64,000 nucleotides of DNA from Linnemannia elongata (GCA_036320915.1 JAXBDG010000010.1:1736001-1800000); one strand, 5' to 3'; positions 45,101 to 58,589 are shown, counted from the first letter of the stretch. A program made the numbers and translations. Notes: generated by a model from the sequence alone, not told the origin.

Positions 45101-45324
45101 ACCTAGTGTCTCCTTCGCCTTCCCTCCCTTTTTTTCATCCAATTGAATGAGATTGGTTGTATTGAAAGTGAGAGCCATTGTGTGTATATATCTGAATGTG
45201 TGTGTATGTGAGTGTGTGCGTTAGTGCATCGGGTTACACCACTGACCCTTTTTTTTCTATTTATTTCAATTGTATCGAGAGTCTGCATGACTATAGACCA
45301 TGGATTTAGATTGAGGCCCATGAG

Positions 45325-45333
45325 TATAAAAAG
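45325..45333 (+). promoter_or_regulatory. TATA box, likely of the dioxygenase gene
   Basis: TATAAAAAG sits about 800 bp upstream of the dioxygenase ATG, followed by CT-rich DNA free of long coding frames. If used, the leader would be roughly 770 bases unless spliced. No other strong TATA box is closer to the gene by eye. Confidence 0.4.
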
Positions 45334-46131
45334 GCAAACCACCACCCCGCGTTCTTTCATCGATCGTTTTCTTTTTTTGCCACACCACCACCAATCTGCC
45401 TTTTCCTCACTCCGCTTGCTGCCATTGCAAAATACCCATACCAAAGACAAGCCGTACAAATATTACAAAAAGCAGCTCGCCTCTCTTTTGTCTTTCTTCT
45501 TTCCCTTCTGTGAGATATAACCCATCGTCCAAACCATATACCCGAGCATAGTAATAGCACAGCATCCCGCTCCCTGTAGATCCCCATCCAGCATCACACA
45601 CAAATACACACACCCTCTCGTCCCTTTCCCTCCACATCTACCGTCCATTATAATCTAGACATCATTCCAATCCCTCGAACTGCATACAAGATCCCACTTC
45701 CTGCTTTTCTTCATCTCAAGCAACAACATCGCCGCCTCCTCCTCTTTCAATACAGTAAGAGACACTCTCGCTAATGGACGGACCTGGAGGCACCCTTGTC
45801 AAAGGCATCAATCTTATAACTTAACGATGACACAGTCGAGGGACAACACACTGACCTATGCTTATGCAACTTTCTTTTATTTTTCCTCCGCTCATCTATC
45901 TCACCCCTGACCACACGCATTGTTAGATATACCCTGATCACGCTCTTGCAAAAGCACAACAACAACACATCCCTGAGTCCATCACTCTAGTGCCAACCCT
46001 AGCCTCATCTCTTTTCCTTCCCTCTTGTATATCCCTCTGTTCCTGTTTACTCTTGTTTATTCTCCTTCACACCTCCCTACTCTTAACTTTTGATCGTGTC
46101 TGTGCGCGCACCTGGACGCCTTACTACATCT

Positions 46132-47836
46132 ATGATGTCTCCTGTCACCTCTGCCGCCACTGCTACTTCTGCCATGCCCCTCCTCAAGTCAGAGATGACG
46201 CCAACAGCCATTAATGCAGCATCGCCCTCGAATCCCTCCTGCATGTCCAACAACACCTCCCTACCCGTGGTTAAGACGCTGTCCCTTCGAGACTATCTCT
46301 CTCCTGAAACACGAACGCAATTCCTGCAGGAAATGCGTCAGTCGCTGATGACGATCGGAACGTTTTACATTAAGGACCACGGCGTCGCCACCTCACTCAC
46401 TACAGGGGCCATGCAGACTGTTCAAGACTACTTCTCGCTGCCACTCGAGGAGAAGAAGAAGATGATGATTGGTAACAGCCGCCATTACAGAGGCTATAAA
46501 CTCATTGGTAAGTTTACGTGGGCTCTCTCTTTCTCTTTACTGCTAGGTTTACTCTCTTTCTCTGCCCCTTTCTTCGCTCTGTGGTCGTGTACTTCTGGGG
46601 ACCTAGAAAAGATCCAGATTGGCTAGTTATGTGTCTTGTCTGCGCCTTTTCCTGGTAGTTATTTCCTTCTGTTCATCATGTGAAGGAGAGAGCGCCGACC
46701 GTTAATTTCTTAACGTGAACGGTTAGATGGTCCTTTCCCCCCTTGTGCCTTTTTTTCTGGTTACCCCTGAATATGAATTAGTTCAGGAGATCTTATTGTT
46801 TCTCTGCATCCTGTTAGTTCCCATCCGCCCCGTTGGTCTTCGAGCACCATTCCTCCCCTTTTTCCCCTTGACCGTTAAATTACCTTTCATTTCTCTAACC
46901 GCTAAAATTTATTTCTCTCTGCCTCATTGGATAGGCGAAGAGCTCACAAACAACCAGGTCGACCACCGTGAACAGCTCCAATTCGGACCTGAGCAGGCAC
47001 CACTCGATGGCTTTGCTCCTTCCATCTCGCCCAACTACCACGGTCTTCAAGGCTCCAACCAATGGCCGGCCACCACTCTTGAAGCCGTCCCTGAGTTTCA
47101 GTCAACCATCCTCAGTTTCATGACCGAGCTTGAGACCTTGTCACAGCACCTCATGGAAGCCATCGCTGTATCCTTGGGTCTTGATGCGTCTTATTTCAAA
47201 ACCATGTTTGGTCAATCGCCCTACTACCGCCTCAAGTGTGCCAAGTACCCCTCGGTCAACAAGGCTGCTACTATCGGATGTGGTGCACACAAGGATACGG
47301 GTTTCTTGACCGTCTTGCTCCAAGATATGGTTGGTGGTCTCCAGGGTCAAGACCCCAAGTCAGGCGAGTGGATGGATACGCGCCCCATTCCCGATACATT
47401 CATTGTTACCATGGGCGAGGCGATCGAGCGGTTGACGGGTGGTCTGTATCATGCGACGGTTCACCGTGTCTTGAACAACACCTCGGGTCAGGACCGGTAT
47501 AGCATCCCATTCTTTTTCGACCCCGCCCTCGATGCCAAGATCCCACACCGTATTCCTCGGCTCTCTACTGGTCCCACGGATCTGGCTCCTTCAATGTCGT
47601 CCTCGTCGTTGACGGGAGGGTCGGGTTTCGAGTTGGAGTCTGAAGATGAGCTCGAGAGAAAGATGGATGCCTTGGACATTCATGGTGAAGAGGATGCGAG
47701 GACCGAGGGAGAGGTTGTTGTTTCTGAGGAGGTCCACAGCGTAGGAGGAACTTGGAGCAATGGTGAGCATATCTTCGAGACGGTGCATCGCTGCCATCCT
47801 GAGGTGTTTGATCGCTGGTACACTCCCCAGCAGTAA
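46132..47836 (+). CDS. 2-oxoglutarate/Fe(II)-dependent dioxygenase, isopenicillin-N-synthase-like (425 aa, 2 exons)
   Basis: Model: join(46132..46507, 46935..47836). Start chosen at the first of two adjacent Met codons; there is an upstream open frame but no earlier ATG in it. The N-terminal domain (about residues 45-125) is of the DIOX_N type, with Ile-Gly-Thr-Phe-Tyr-Ile-Lys-Asp-His-Gly. The double-stranded beta-helix core has the iron ligands His244 and Asp246 (His-Lys-Asp) and His302, and the 2-oxoglutarate-binding Arg313-Tyr-Ser. The family includes oxidases and hydroxylases of many small molecules; substrate unknown. Between the core and a final conserved segment (Gly-Glu-His-Ile-Phe-Glu-Thr) there is an acidic, Ser/Glu-rich insert of about 70 residues. 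It stands isolated, with 9.5 kb of gene-poor DNA before it and 2.8 kb after it. Confidence 0.88.
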
Positions 47837-49121
47837 GAACCGCTCCTACTCGCTTCATCCTTCTCCATCATACCCACCTGCATATCACCTTACACACACG
47901 TCGAGATGGCGCCATTCTTCCTCATCGGATGGCGCTCACTTGGGAGACGTTCTCCCAGATCATACCATAGTAGTTTAGTGCCCTTCATTTTTTCAAATAA
48001 TATCTTAATAGTACAAATCCAATGCTTGTGAGGACCAGTGGTGCGTCTTGCTTGTTATGTTTTCTAATTCTTTGAATGCCTACACTTTTCCTCGACATGA
48101 TGGATCAATGTGGTTATTCACCAGAAACTTTTCTTTTGTTTCCGATTGCCCCCAACATTTTTTTTCTTGCATGACACAATGACTTGCTTTGTTTGCACTT
48201 TTTTGCAGAACATTATGCGCGTGCTCAGAATTCGTGGACAATCTTTCTATTACTGATGTGGAATCGATATTTATTTTTTTAGCTTCGTTTGTTCATACAC
48301 TTTCATATCTTCTACTGTGACATATCATTTGCAATGGGAGGGTTGAATAATGGTTGTGTGCTTAGATGATCTCCTCTTGTAAGTGCTTGGTTCAGCTGCA
48401 ATATCCGTCCCGCATCGATCTTCGCTCTTCTAGAGATCAACTCACGTAACCAAGAACAAAGATGAAGTAAGAAAAACCAGAAGAAGCAAACGTGATTCAG
48501 GTAGTGGTCGAAACACCTGACCTTGTCGTAGCTGACATTCTTTTCTTGTGTGATTGTCTCATTGAGTAAAGCCCTCGATATCTCAATGGGGTCGTTGTGA
48601 TCATCGTTTTTTCTCAGTCGAATTTTTTTTCACAGATGCACGAGTTGGATGGACCGTGCTCATGATTGTCCATTTTGTTCGATCGATCTAAGACTTCATG
48701 GTAGCACGTGAACTACGTATTCAACTTTCTCAGAAAAGAGAACAAGGGTACTCTCCCTGTGTTCTGTGAAACTCGTTAATCTTCTATAAGTACATGTCTG
48801 ATAACACCTGACACAGACAGCTATTCTCTTTTCATACCGTGTTAGTCAATGTCTAATCATGCCAATGAAAAGAAGAGTTGAGCGATAGCCTGAGGGTCGT
48901 CTTGTCTTAATCAATTCCCGCTCGAGATTCTCTTTCTTTAAGCGGCCAGGAGGGGTCAGGGCGCTGCGTCGAGTGTCTTTGAATATCGTGATGACAAACA
49001 AGAGCGATTTGCATGTAGCTGTTGGATTTACTGCTGCCCATTTGTGTCGATTGATGTTGTTCTTCCCCATTTGATGCAAGGCGGTTTGTCGTTCGCAGGG
49101 TCGAACGTTTGATTAATTATT
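47837..49121. other. Dioxygenase 3' region and intergenic DNA
   Basis: I see no gene. The sequence is AT-rich with T-runs. A CACGTG occurs near 48704. The minus-strand open frame at 48846-49079 has unremarkable composition and no recognised motif, so I do not call it. Confidence 0.4.
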
Positions 49122-49409
49122 TCAAGTACACGACGGCGCTGGAACTTGATATGATCTGTTGGTGGCCAGTCCTTTATCTATCTTCTTACACACGCACGCC
49201 ACACCATGAATTCTGTCGTTGGTAGAGAAGACCAAGGATGCCCGTGCCGCATTCGGTTTCGTTGTAAAGTTGGGTCGCTGCGTGCACTCCACATGTCTTT
49301 TTTGGCACATCAAGAACGCGGCACTTTTGTGGCTTGACGCGTCCGCATTTTTGTAATTGCACTTTTTACAGCCCATATCCACGGTTGTTGTCGATGTGAT
49401 AGAAAACAT
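49122..49409 (-). CDS. Possible small Cys-rich protein (95 aa)
   Basis: ATG-started frame with mixed composition. It contains Cys-x2-Cys near residue 14, a further Cys-x6-Cys near residues 34-41, and Cys-x-Cys near residue 73, a pattern that could bind zinc or form disulphides. There is no signal peptide and I recognise no family. It may be chance: 95 codons without a stop is not rare. Confidence 0.2.
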   Translation of the reverse strand: MFSITSTTTVDMGCKKCNYKNADASSHKSAAFLMCQKRHVECTQRPNFTTKPNAARASLVFSTNDRIHGVACVCKKIDKGLATNRSYQVPAPSCT

Positions 49410-49684
49410 TGTAGAATTACTAGGATGACTGTTGTGGAAAATATACTTTCAACACTTTTGACACATATCGATAATCATCCATGCAACGATTTATCGACCA
49501 GGCAGTAGAAACGTCCCTTCATTCTTTTTTCAATCCTGACATGCGCTCACGAGAATGGTAAAATAATAAAACAAAATCATGACAATGTCCGAGAATGCTG
49601 TGGATCGTTTACTCTACTTTTTTTTTCTTTTGCGACGATGCCCATGTCGCCCTTGGGCGGAAGAAGTTCAAATTCTAGCTTTCT

Positions 49685-49945
49685 TTATGATCCCTCAGCC
49701 CTGTGCTCTATTGGTGGCCAATCTTTTTTTTTTTTTTTTTTTTTAGATTCTAATAACCTCCCCAGTAACTGCCTCTGTTCCTTCACGATTATCTTTTCCC
49801 ACCATTCCTCCAGGTTGTTGTTCACTTCGACAAAGTCCGGATTGTCGAGATATGCGGAGTTGAGGGCCAATTTCGGTTCGCTAGCTTGTCCGTTGGCATC
49901 TGTGGCGTTTGTGAGGTAGATAGGATGGATTGTCCAAGCATACAT
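49685..49945 (-). CDS. Possible short protein or terminal exon (86 aa)
   Basis: From an ATG at 49945 the frame encodes a stretch of protein-like composition (Trp, Tyr, Asn, Asp, Glu and Leu well mixed, with Glu-Glu-Trp-Trp-Glu-Lys). It then runs into a Lys-rich tail encoded by the T21 tract at 49724-49744 and stops at 49685. A TTGCAG acceptor-like site stands right before the ATG and another ATG with an open frame lies upstream at 50153, so this may be the last exon of a small gene or a decayed remnant. No family recognised. Confidence 0.25.
   Translation of the reverse strand: MYAWTIHPIYLTNATDANGQASEPKLALNSAYLDNPDFVEVNNNLEEWWEKIIVKEQRQLLGRLLESKKKKKKKDWPPIEHRAEGS
49724..49744 (+). repeat. 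T21 homopolymer
   Basis: Uninterrupted run of 21 T residues. Read on the minus strand it would encode Lys residues near the end of the 86-codon frame. Confidence 0.9.
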
Positions 49946-50665
49946 TTCTGCAAGGACCTTTGATCCACACAATGAAGTAAAGAGGGAAAAAAAATATGCA
50001 GACGATGAACGACAGTATTTCAAACAAAACAACTCCCTTTTTCTTCCCAGTAGAATATTTCACGATAGCCATATCTGTCGTTTCTCTTGGCCGTTTCTCT
50101 ATCCAAGCAGGTACTACAAGGAAGATAAGCGTCAAAGGAGTCTTAGGAGACATTTTTTTTTTGAGAACAGTGTTAAATAGAAGGAAGGAGACGGAGGAGT
50201 GGACGAACAAAGGAGGAAATGGAAAAGATGTAGACTGAAGTAAGGGATGAGCGCCTCCTTGTTTTTTTTTTTTGGCGATGGTCATGGGTGTGCGCTACTA
50301 CCATCAGTTGATGATGTCTTTAAGGTACATCGACAAAATCACCACTCGGTAAATAACATGCCCACAAAGAATACGGGCACATGCAAAACGCGAAAATGTC
50401 GCGTCCATCCCCATCACTGGTCTGAATGGAAGCTTCTTGGCTTTAATTCGCAGAGGGGCGCAGACAACCAAGCTTACCCAGCCTTCCTCAATGGTCAGAC
50501 ACGCCACCAAAACGTAGTCTCACAAATCCATCTATCCCACAATCCACCCCACGACATCAGGGCGAAGAAGTACCAGCCGAAACAAAAAAAGTAACCGTAA
50601 ACAGGCATTTATTCTTGAACATGGGTTTTTGTATTGAGGGGGTGTTGAAAGCTTCAATTGTACAT

Positions 50666-52517
50666 TTAAGCCTTGAAGCCGCGGGAGGCACGACGACCAC
50701 GGGCCTTCTCGAACTTGCGACCCTTGCTCTGGACGTAGGGCTTGGCGTGCTTGCCGGGGCCCATGCCGAAGTGCTTGACGGCCTCACGGGTGTTCTTCTT
50801 ACCGCGGAGGAGGACGGTGTTGGCACCGGTGGGGGCACGGAGAGCCAACTGGTCGAAGGTGATGACCTCACCGCCGGCCTTCAAGACGCGAGCCTTGGCG
50901 GACTTGGTGATGCGCAAGCAGGCAATCGACAACTTGGGGACCTCGAGGAAGCGGTTGTCGTCAGTGACGGTTCCGACAATGACGGCGGTCTTGCCATCCT
51001 TACCGGCCATGTTGCGGGCAACACGGGAGACCGACATGGGGGGGCGGTTGACGCGCGACATAAAGAGGCGCTTCAAGACGACCTTGTTGAAGGAAGAGTC
51101 CGTGCGGCGGGCAAGGAATCTGTAGAGCTATGAGGGGAGGAAGAAAGAGCGAGAGAAGAGTAGAGTAGAATGGTGTGAGCTGAATGTTACATAACAGTGG
51201 CTGTCTCCAGATAGTTTACTGGCTTCTCGAGTACGCCTATTATTGGTGGCGTATGCGAGTTGTGCGAGGTTGTTGTGTTTGGGCTCCATGGGTGTCAGTT
51301 GTTGGATGAATCAGCGTTGTCGAGAAAGTATGACCACTTTAAGTCCTACATTCCTTTGTCGCCTGCATTCCTCCAAGGGCGCCACTCAGCGTAGGGTTGC
51401 AATAGCCGAAAATCTCTCTCGCTGGCTCACATTGGACTGTTGAGGCGATCCTGAAGAGTCCGATTGTTATCAATTGGTTGCCACAGCCTCGTCCTGCCCG
51501 TTTCCGTGTAAAAAACGACTGGTGAAGCCCCGTAGAGTCGCTTGCTATAAAGGTCTGTAGTCCTCAAGTACTAGCTCTGTGCGGTTGATACTAGTCGCTG
51601 CTGGCGTGGTTGCAAGGATCCTGTATCAGCTTTTGCATCAAATTCCCGCTCCTGATTCGCCGCTCTCTAGCGGCTTGTACCGCTCGCCAACAGCTTCCAC
51701 CCCTTCCTCCTCCTTTGAGCTAACGTCTCGTTCTTTGGAGCATACCTTGACGAGCAACAACAAGTAGACATCCTCGGACTTGGGAGCCTGACGGTTCTTG
51801 TTGCGAACGTGGTGCTTCTTAATGTCAATACCCTATTGATATCCGAACAAGGTGGTAGCGACAGGGAAAAGGTTGTTTGTAGTGATTAGCTCTCTGAGAT
51901 CAAGGGTTCCTCATTGTTTTGTGAGAGGTGTGAGTTCTTGCTTCCTGTGGATTCCTGTTGCTGTTTCTGTCTCTTTGCGGTTGCGAGTGCTTTGGTTGTG
52001 GGTGTGCCATTCATGAGTCGGATCAGAGGTTCGCCGTACACACAGTTCAAACTGATTGACCAGATGCAAACTCCTCCGTTCACTTGGCAGGCAGGCGCTA
52101 GCAGATCTGTGCGTCTGAAAGACCTGGTTCAGTGATAACTGGTCTTTGCCTCCTGCTTGCCGTCAAAGTTGATGATGGTTTCCTTCCGGTACAAAGAGAC
52201 TCGTTTGTCGTTTGTATCAATCATGCCTTCACAACCTGAGCAAACAAGCTCAAGGCAACCCCTCATCCCTCCTCCCCCTTCGACTGGGATCAAGGTATCA
52301 TCGAGAAGCGAGTTTTTAGGATGAGTCAAAAGGTCGAATTGAGGCGGATAGGGATTGATGATGGTGTCGGGGTATATGATATGCGTAATGGCGGGTAGTG
52401 TCGATGGATGGTTTCCCGATGGTTGCATGGATGCTTGGTTGGATGGCTGGCTCTCCCGTGGATGTATGTGCTTTCCCGCCCATGTGGGTGAAGGCGTGGT
52501 GACTGCGTGCTAACCAT
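50666..52517 (-). CDS. RPL18: 60S ribosomal protein eL18 (183 aa, 3 exons)
   Basis: Model: complement(join(50666..51127, 51746..51832, 52515..52517)). The coding part of exon 1 is only the ATG, followed at once by GTTAGC; exon 2 begins Gly-Ile-Asp-Ile, so the protein starts Met-Gly-Ile-Asp-Ile as in other eL18 proteins. Exon 3 holds the conserved core with Ser-Val-Ser-Arg-Val, Val-Gly-Thr-Val-Thr-Asp-Asp and the basic C-terminus. Length is normal for the family. The introns are 682 and 618 bp, long for this window. I looked for C/D-box snoRNA motifs in them and found no convincing pair. A CACGTG lies at 52607-52612, about 90 bp upstream of the ATG. Confidence 0.93.
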
Positions 52518-52979
52518 TTTGTTTAATTCAACTGGTTCAGAGAAGGAATCGTCGCTGGTCGCAGTCGAGTCCGATAATTTCACCAACTGCCTTTCTCTTT
52601 TGCTCTCACGTGGCCCTTAAGATGTTCTCTCTCTGCCTCTCCAATTCATTGAATCGCTCACCCCAGCACACAATCACCGAGTTCTGTTGGTACATTATTT
52701 TATTTGTATGAATGCGTTTTTTCTTCATGATATGTTCGAACACGATAAACCGGGATATCTTCGTTAACAGATCAACAAAAAGTGTCTCCTCCTCACCAAG
52801 CATCGAACTGTTCTTGCGTGTTATAATATAGTATTTGTATGCTGGGATCGTTGGAGACTCTAGTTGTGCGGTCGCGGGGGTTAGTGGGATTGTAATACTC
52901 TCTGTCGGGTCATGGGTAGGCACGAGCAAAAAAGATATTTCTATCAGGTTGAGAAGGAAAGCAAAGAAGAGGTTAGAAT
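52518..52979. promoter_or_regulatory. eL18 promoter and Bfr1-gene 3' region
   Basis: 462 bp between two minus-strand genes. A CACGTG E-box at 52607-52612 lies close to the eL18 start. A minus-strand open frame spans 52606-52989, and an acceptor-like CAATAG at its upstream edge could make it a last Bfr1 exon, but the sequence looks non-conserved. Confidence 0.4.
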
Positions 52980-55204
52980 CTATTGACAAGATTGGAGATC
53001 GCCAAGACAGAGAACACAGTGAAAGGAAAACTTACAAGCAGTGGCCTCGACCTCAGTGGCCTTCTCGGGGGCAGCCTCGGTGACCTCCCCAGACTCGGAG
53101 ATGGTCAACTTGGCAATGCGCTCCTCGGCCTTGCGCTTGTTCTCGGCGGTGGCCTTCTCCTGGTTGGCCTTGAAGCCATCCCTCTTCTCGATCAAAGCAT
53201 CCAAGGTCTTCTCAAGGTCAGCAGGCGAAGTGGGGACAACAACCTTGAGCTCGAGCTAAGTTCACAATGAAATACAGTAAAAATGAGAAATTAGCTTTCT
53301 GTAGTGTGAAGAATAAGCTCAACACGCTCTCATGACACCAAGACATAAAGTTCCTTACCAACTGCTCGAGAACGGCAAGGGGAAGCTTGAAGGAGTTACC
53401 CTCGACCTTCTTCTCCTTGGGGCCCTTGTTCTTCTTCGACTTTCCAGCGAAAAAGACCTCCTCAACCTTGTCGGCCTTCTTAGCAAGCATGACACCGGAG
53501 GGGACGTTGGCGGTGGTATCGACCTGGCGAACGTTGGCGGCAGGTGCATCAACGGGGGCAACGGCAGCAGCATCAGCAATGCGCTTATCGTCAGTGCTGA
53601 ACTGGAGCAGGTACTTGTAGACACTGTCGCAAGTGATGATCTCGTTGGTGAAGGCAGGGATCTCGGCGAGCTCACGCTCCTCCTTGGCAACCGCCAAGCG
53701 CTTCTCCTCCAGCTCCTGCTGCTTCTTGGCCTGGTACTCCTCGCGCTTGCGAACCTGCATCTCCTGCTGGTGCTTGTTGTACTCGCGAAGGGCGTTGAAG
53801 TACTCGTCGTTGACAGTCTTCTTGCGCTGGTACTCGGTATCGAGCTCCTTCTGGAGGCGGGTACGCTCGTCAAAGAGGTCGTTGCGCTTCTTCCAGACCT
53901 CATCCTTGGACTTTGTGATCTCGTCCAACTGAGCCTGGATCTGGTTGTACTCGGCGCTCAAGGCTTTGGCGGTCTGATCGTCGATGGTCTCCTTGAGAGC
54001 AGCGATGGCGGCCTTGTCGGCATCAATGGCGATCTGCTGGGCTTGTGCAGCGTCAACAGACTTCTTGGCCTTCTTCAAGGACGAGATCTCGGCCAAAATG
54101 CGCTTCTCCTCGACCAACTTGAGCGATCCAGACTCGAGCTGCTTCTCCAACTTGCTGTAGACAGGAGTGAAATCCATGAAGAATGTCAAAAGGACGATAA
54201 AGTGGGTGGTTGGTTAGATGCTGTTTACTAACTTTCTCTTGTTGGGTGAGCATATGTCGATGTTGATGTTACTGGTTGTATACATCAATTGAAACTGATT
54301 GGTGTGGTGGGGCGTGTCACGAATGAAAAGCTCCACGTACTTAATCTGGGCCTCGACGGCGTCCTGGGTCTTGAAGGGGAGCTTGTCCTGGATAGCCTTC
54401 AAGTCGGCAATCTAAGGATGGATTTGATTCAGCAGATCGGGGAAAATGAGTTCAATTGACCTGTTCTTCATTTACCGTTCACTGTCCACCTGCTTCCTGT
54501 TGCTGCAGACTCGCCTTGCACACACAAAGCTACCAAACTGCGCATCAACGGGACAAGGAAAAAAACAGATCGGAGGCGTATATGTGTGTGCGCCGGAGAC
54601 TCGAAAAAAAAAAGAAACATACCTTCTTCTTCAAGGAGTTGTTCAGGGCGGTAAGTTGATCGATCTTGACCTGCTTGCCCTTCTTGTTCTCAGCCTGCTT
54701 GTCGCGGAGCTCACCCAAACGCTTGCGGAGAGAAGTTCTGGGGTCAGACTCGGACTTGCCAGTGACAGAGGCAATAGCCTCACGGACAGCGTTCTATTGA
54801 AACCAAATAAACGAAAAAAGACAAGTTTGGTTAGACGAGTTTGCCATGGAAGACAATAGATGAGCGATCGCGATGCTTCATCTTCCTTCTTTTTCTAGTT
54901 GTTAAGCAGATCTCTTCGTTTGCGTTGTGATTTTTTCGCACTTGACGATAACGGTGGAGATCCTGTTCAACTCCTGCTCTGTTGCATAGAACATGATAGG
55001 AATGAATGCAGGATAGTCTAGTCCGTTGAACGCGGTTCAAGTGTGATGAGAAGTGAGAATACTTACCAAGCGGGGGCGGATCTTCTCCATGTTGGCCTCA
55101 ATCTCCTTGAGGGTCTGGTCCTTCTCCTCCTGGCTGGGCTTCTTGACATAGTTGGTCTTCTGGGCCGAGACGGGAGCGGCGGTGGTAGGTGCGGTGACAG
55201 ACAT
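52980..55204 (-). CDS. BFR1: Bfr1-like nuclear segregation / mRNP protein (about 480 aa, 5 exons)
   Basis: Model: complement(join(52980..53255, 53359..54154, 54341..54411, 54623..54793, 55067..55204)). The protein is almost entirely charged coiled coil with the Bfr1 layout: Lys-Lys-Pro-Ser near the N-terminus, Arg-x-x-Leu-Gly-Glu-Leu-Arg, Ala-Ala-Ile-Ala-Ala-Leu-Lys, and Val-Trp-Lys-Lys-Arg-Asn-Asp-Leu. Yeast Bfr1 associates with polysomal mRNP complexes and the ER and affects secretion and ploidy. The 3' end is uncertain: the frame reads to a stop at 52980, but a GTAAGT donor near 53035 suggests the last about 18 residues are really intron and that a short final exon lies downstream. Confidence 0.8.
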
Positions 55205-56177
55205 AATAGTATTATAATATAGAGAAAGAGCGAGGGGGAGGGGAAGGGGAGGGGAGGTGGATGAAGAAGAGATGAGATGATGAGAAAGGAAGGGAAGGAA
55301 AAAGAACTCAACGGAGAACAGACTGGAGGAGGGTGTGGGGACAAGTGAGCCAATCAGAACACGCCCTTGCACTTGATTGATGAATTTTGACTTTCTTTTT
55401 GCTCACTCTACTCTCCTCTCTCTCAAACTGTTTGTGTGCCCAGAGGAACGAACACAGGAACACCAATCAAACAGCCCGCGAAGGAAATAAGGAAGCGAAG
55501 GAAGACTCTCAGTCTTCTTTTTTTTTCCTTCTCTTCTTCTCTGCCTTTCTTTTTCCTTCTTTCTTTCTTCTTTGCTTCGTTGTTCACATAGGCGATCGCG
55601 TATATCTTTCTTTTCCCCTTCCTTAGTGTCTGTATCCACACCCTACAAAGTTGATACGGACATCGCTTCCATTGTATTGTCAGAGAATAAAAAGTACAGA
55701 CAGCTTCTTGGCTTTTCTTTTCCTTCCTTTCTTTTCTTCGTCCTACAAACAAAACAGAGGCCAGCATGCTGGTGCAATTTCATGCGCACAGGCATATCAT
55801 TTGGACAGTTGGGTTGCTCTTCGAGTGTGTTGCTGTACGCTTTTGGTCAATTCAGGCACAAATCAAGTTATCCGATAATTCACGCGTGCAATTAGGGAGG
55901 GGTTGGTTTATTGAGCGTGACGTCAGCAAAAGGCAGTTCGATCAGCAGCCAATCAGATCTAGCAGGAAATCAAAACAAACGCATTTGCTGCACTCTCACT
56001 CCTCCTTCGCTTCTTCCCACAGCAAGAGAGACCTGACTGTTCCGCCTGTCCCCGTCCCGCCCGTTCCCTCCTGTTCTTCTTACAAGTGCCTGTACCAGAC
56101 ACCTCTCTTCTCTTTTTTTTTTCTCTCTTTTTCTTCTCAATCCTCCCCCATCACACATCCTAAAGGGTCCATTCACC
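55205..56177. promoter_or_regulatory. Divergent Bfr1 / ATP2 intergenic region
   Basis: 973 bp between outward-facing starts, with CT-rich leaders on both sides. It contains a perfect CRE-type palindrome (TGACGTCA) and a CCAAT box, listed separately. No gene seen. Confidence 0.5.
55918..55953 (+). promoter_or_regulatory. CRE palindrome and CCAAT box upstream of ATP2
   Basis: TGACGTCA at 55918-55925 and CCAAT at 55949-55953 lie 225-260 bp before the ATP2 start codon. CCAAT is bound by the fungal HAP complex, which controls respiratory genes in yeasts; TGACGTCA is bound by ATF/CREB-type bZIP factors. Use here is inferred. Confidence 0.45.

Positions 56178-58589
<2,412 letters not shown>

Larger units (their letters stand above)
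36643..46131. other. 9.5-kb interval without a recognisable gene
   Basis: Between the divergent SANT-domain and dioxygenase genes. Every open frame I examined is short or low complexity (Ser/Leu/Phe/Pro or Lys/Arg/Glu strings created by CT- or GA-rich DNA). I saw no family motif and no tRNA-like box pattern. It contains microsatellites, a T28 tract, a palindrome at 42055-42109, TATA boxes at 37553 and 45325, and a long pyrimidine-rich stretch from about 44340 to 46130 that is probably promoter and leader of the dioxygenase gene. Non-coding transcripts cannot be ruled out. Confidence 0.5.

Noticed and set aside
36643..46131. tRNA or 5S rRNA genes in the gene-poor interval
   Set aside because: No internal B-box-like GGTTCAANTCC or its reverse complement in a foldable context was seen by eye.
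51128..52514. C/D-box snoRNA in the eL18 introns
   Set aside because: I searched for TGATGA and CTGA on the gene strand and found no pair with usual spacing and terminal stem.
53332..54231. 299-codon plus-strand frame antisense to the Bfr1 gene
   Set aside because: Leu/Val/Gly strings that mirror the Glu/Lys/Ala codons of a coiled coil; no independent evidence.
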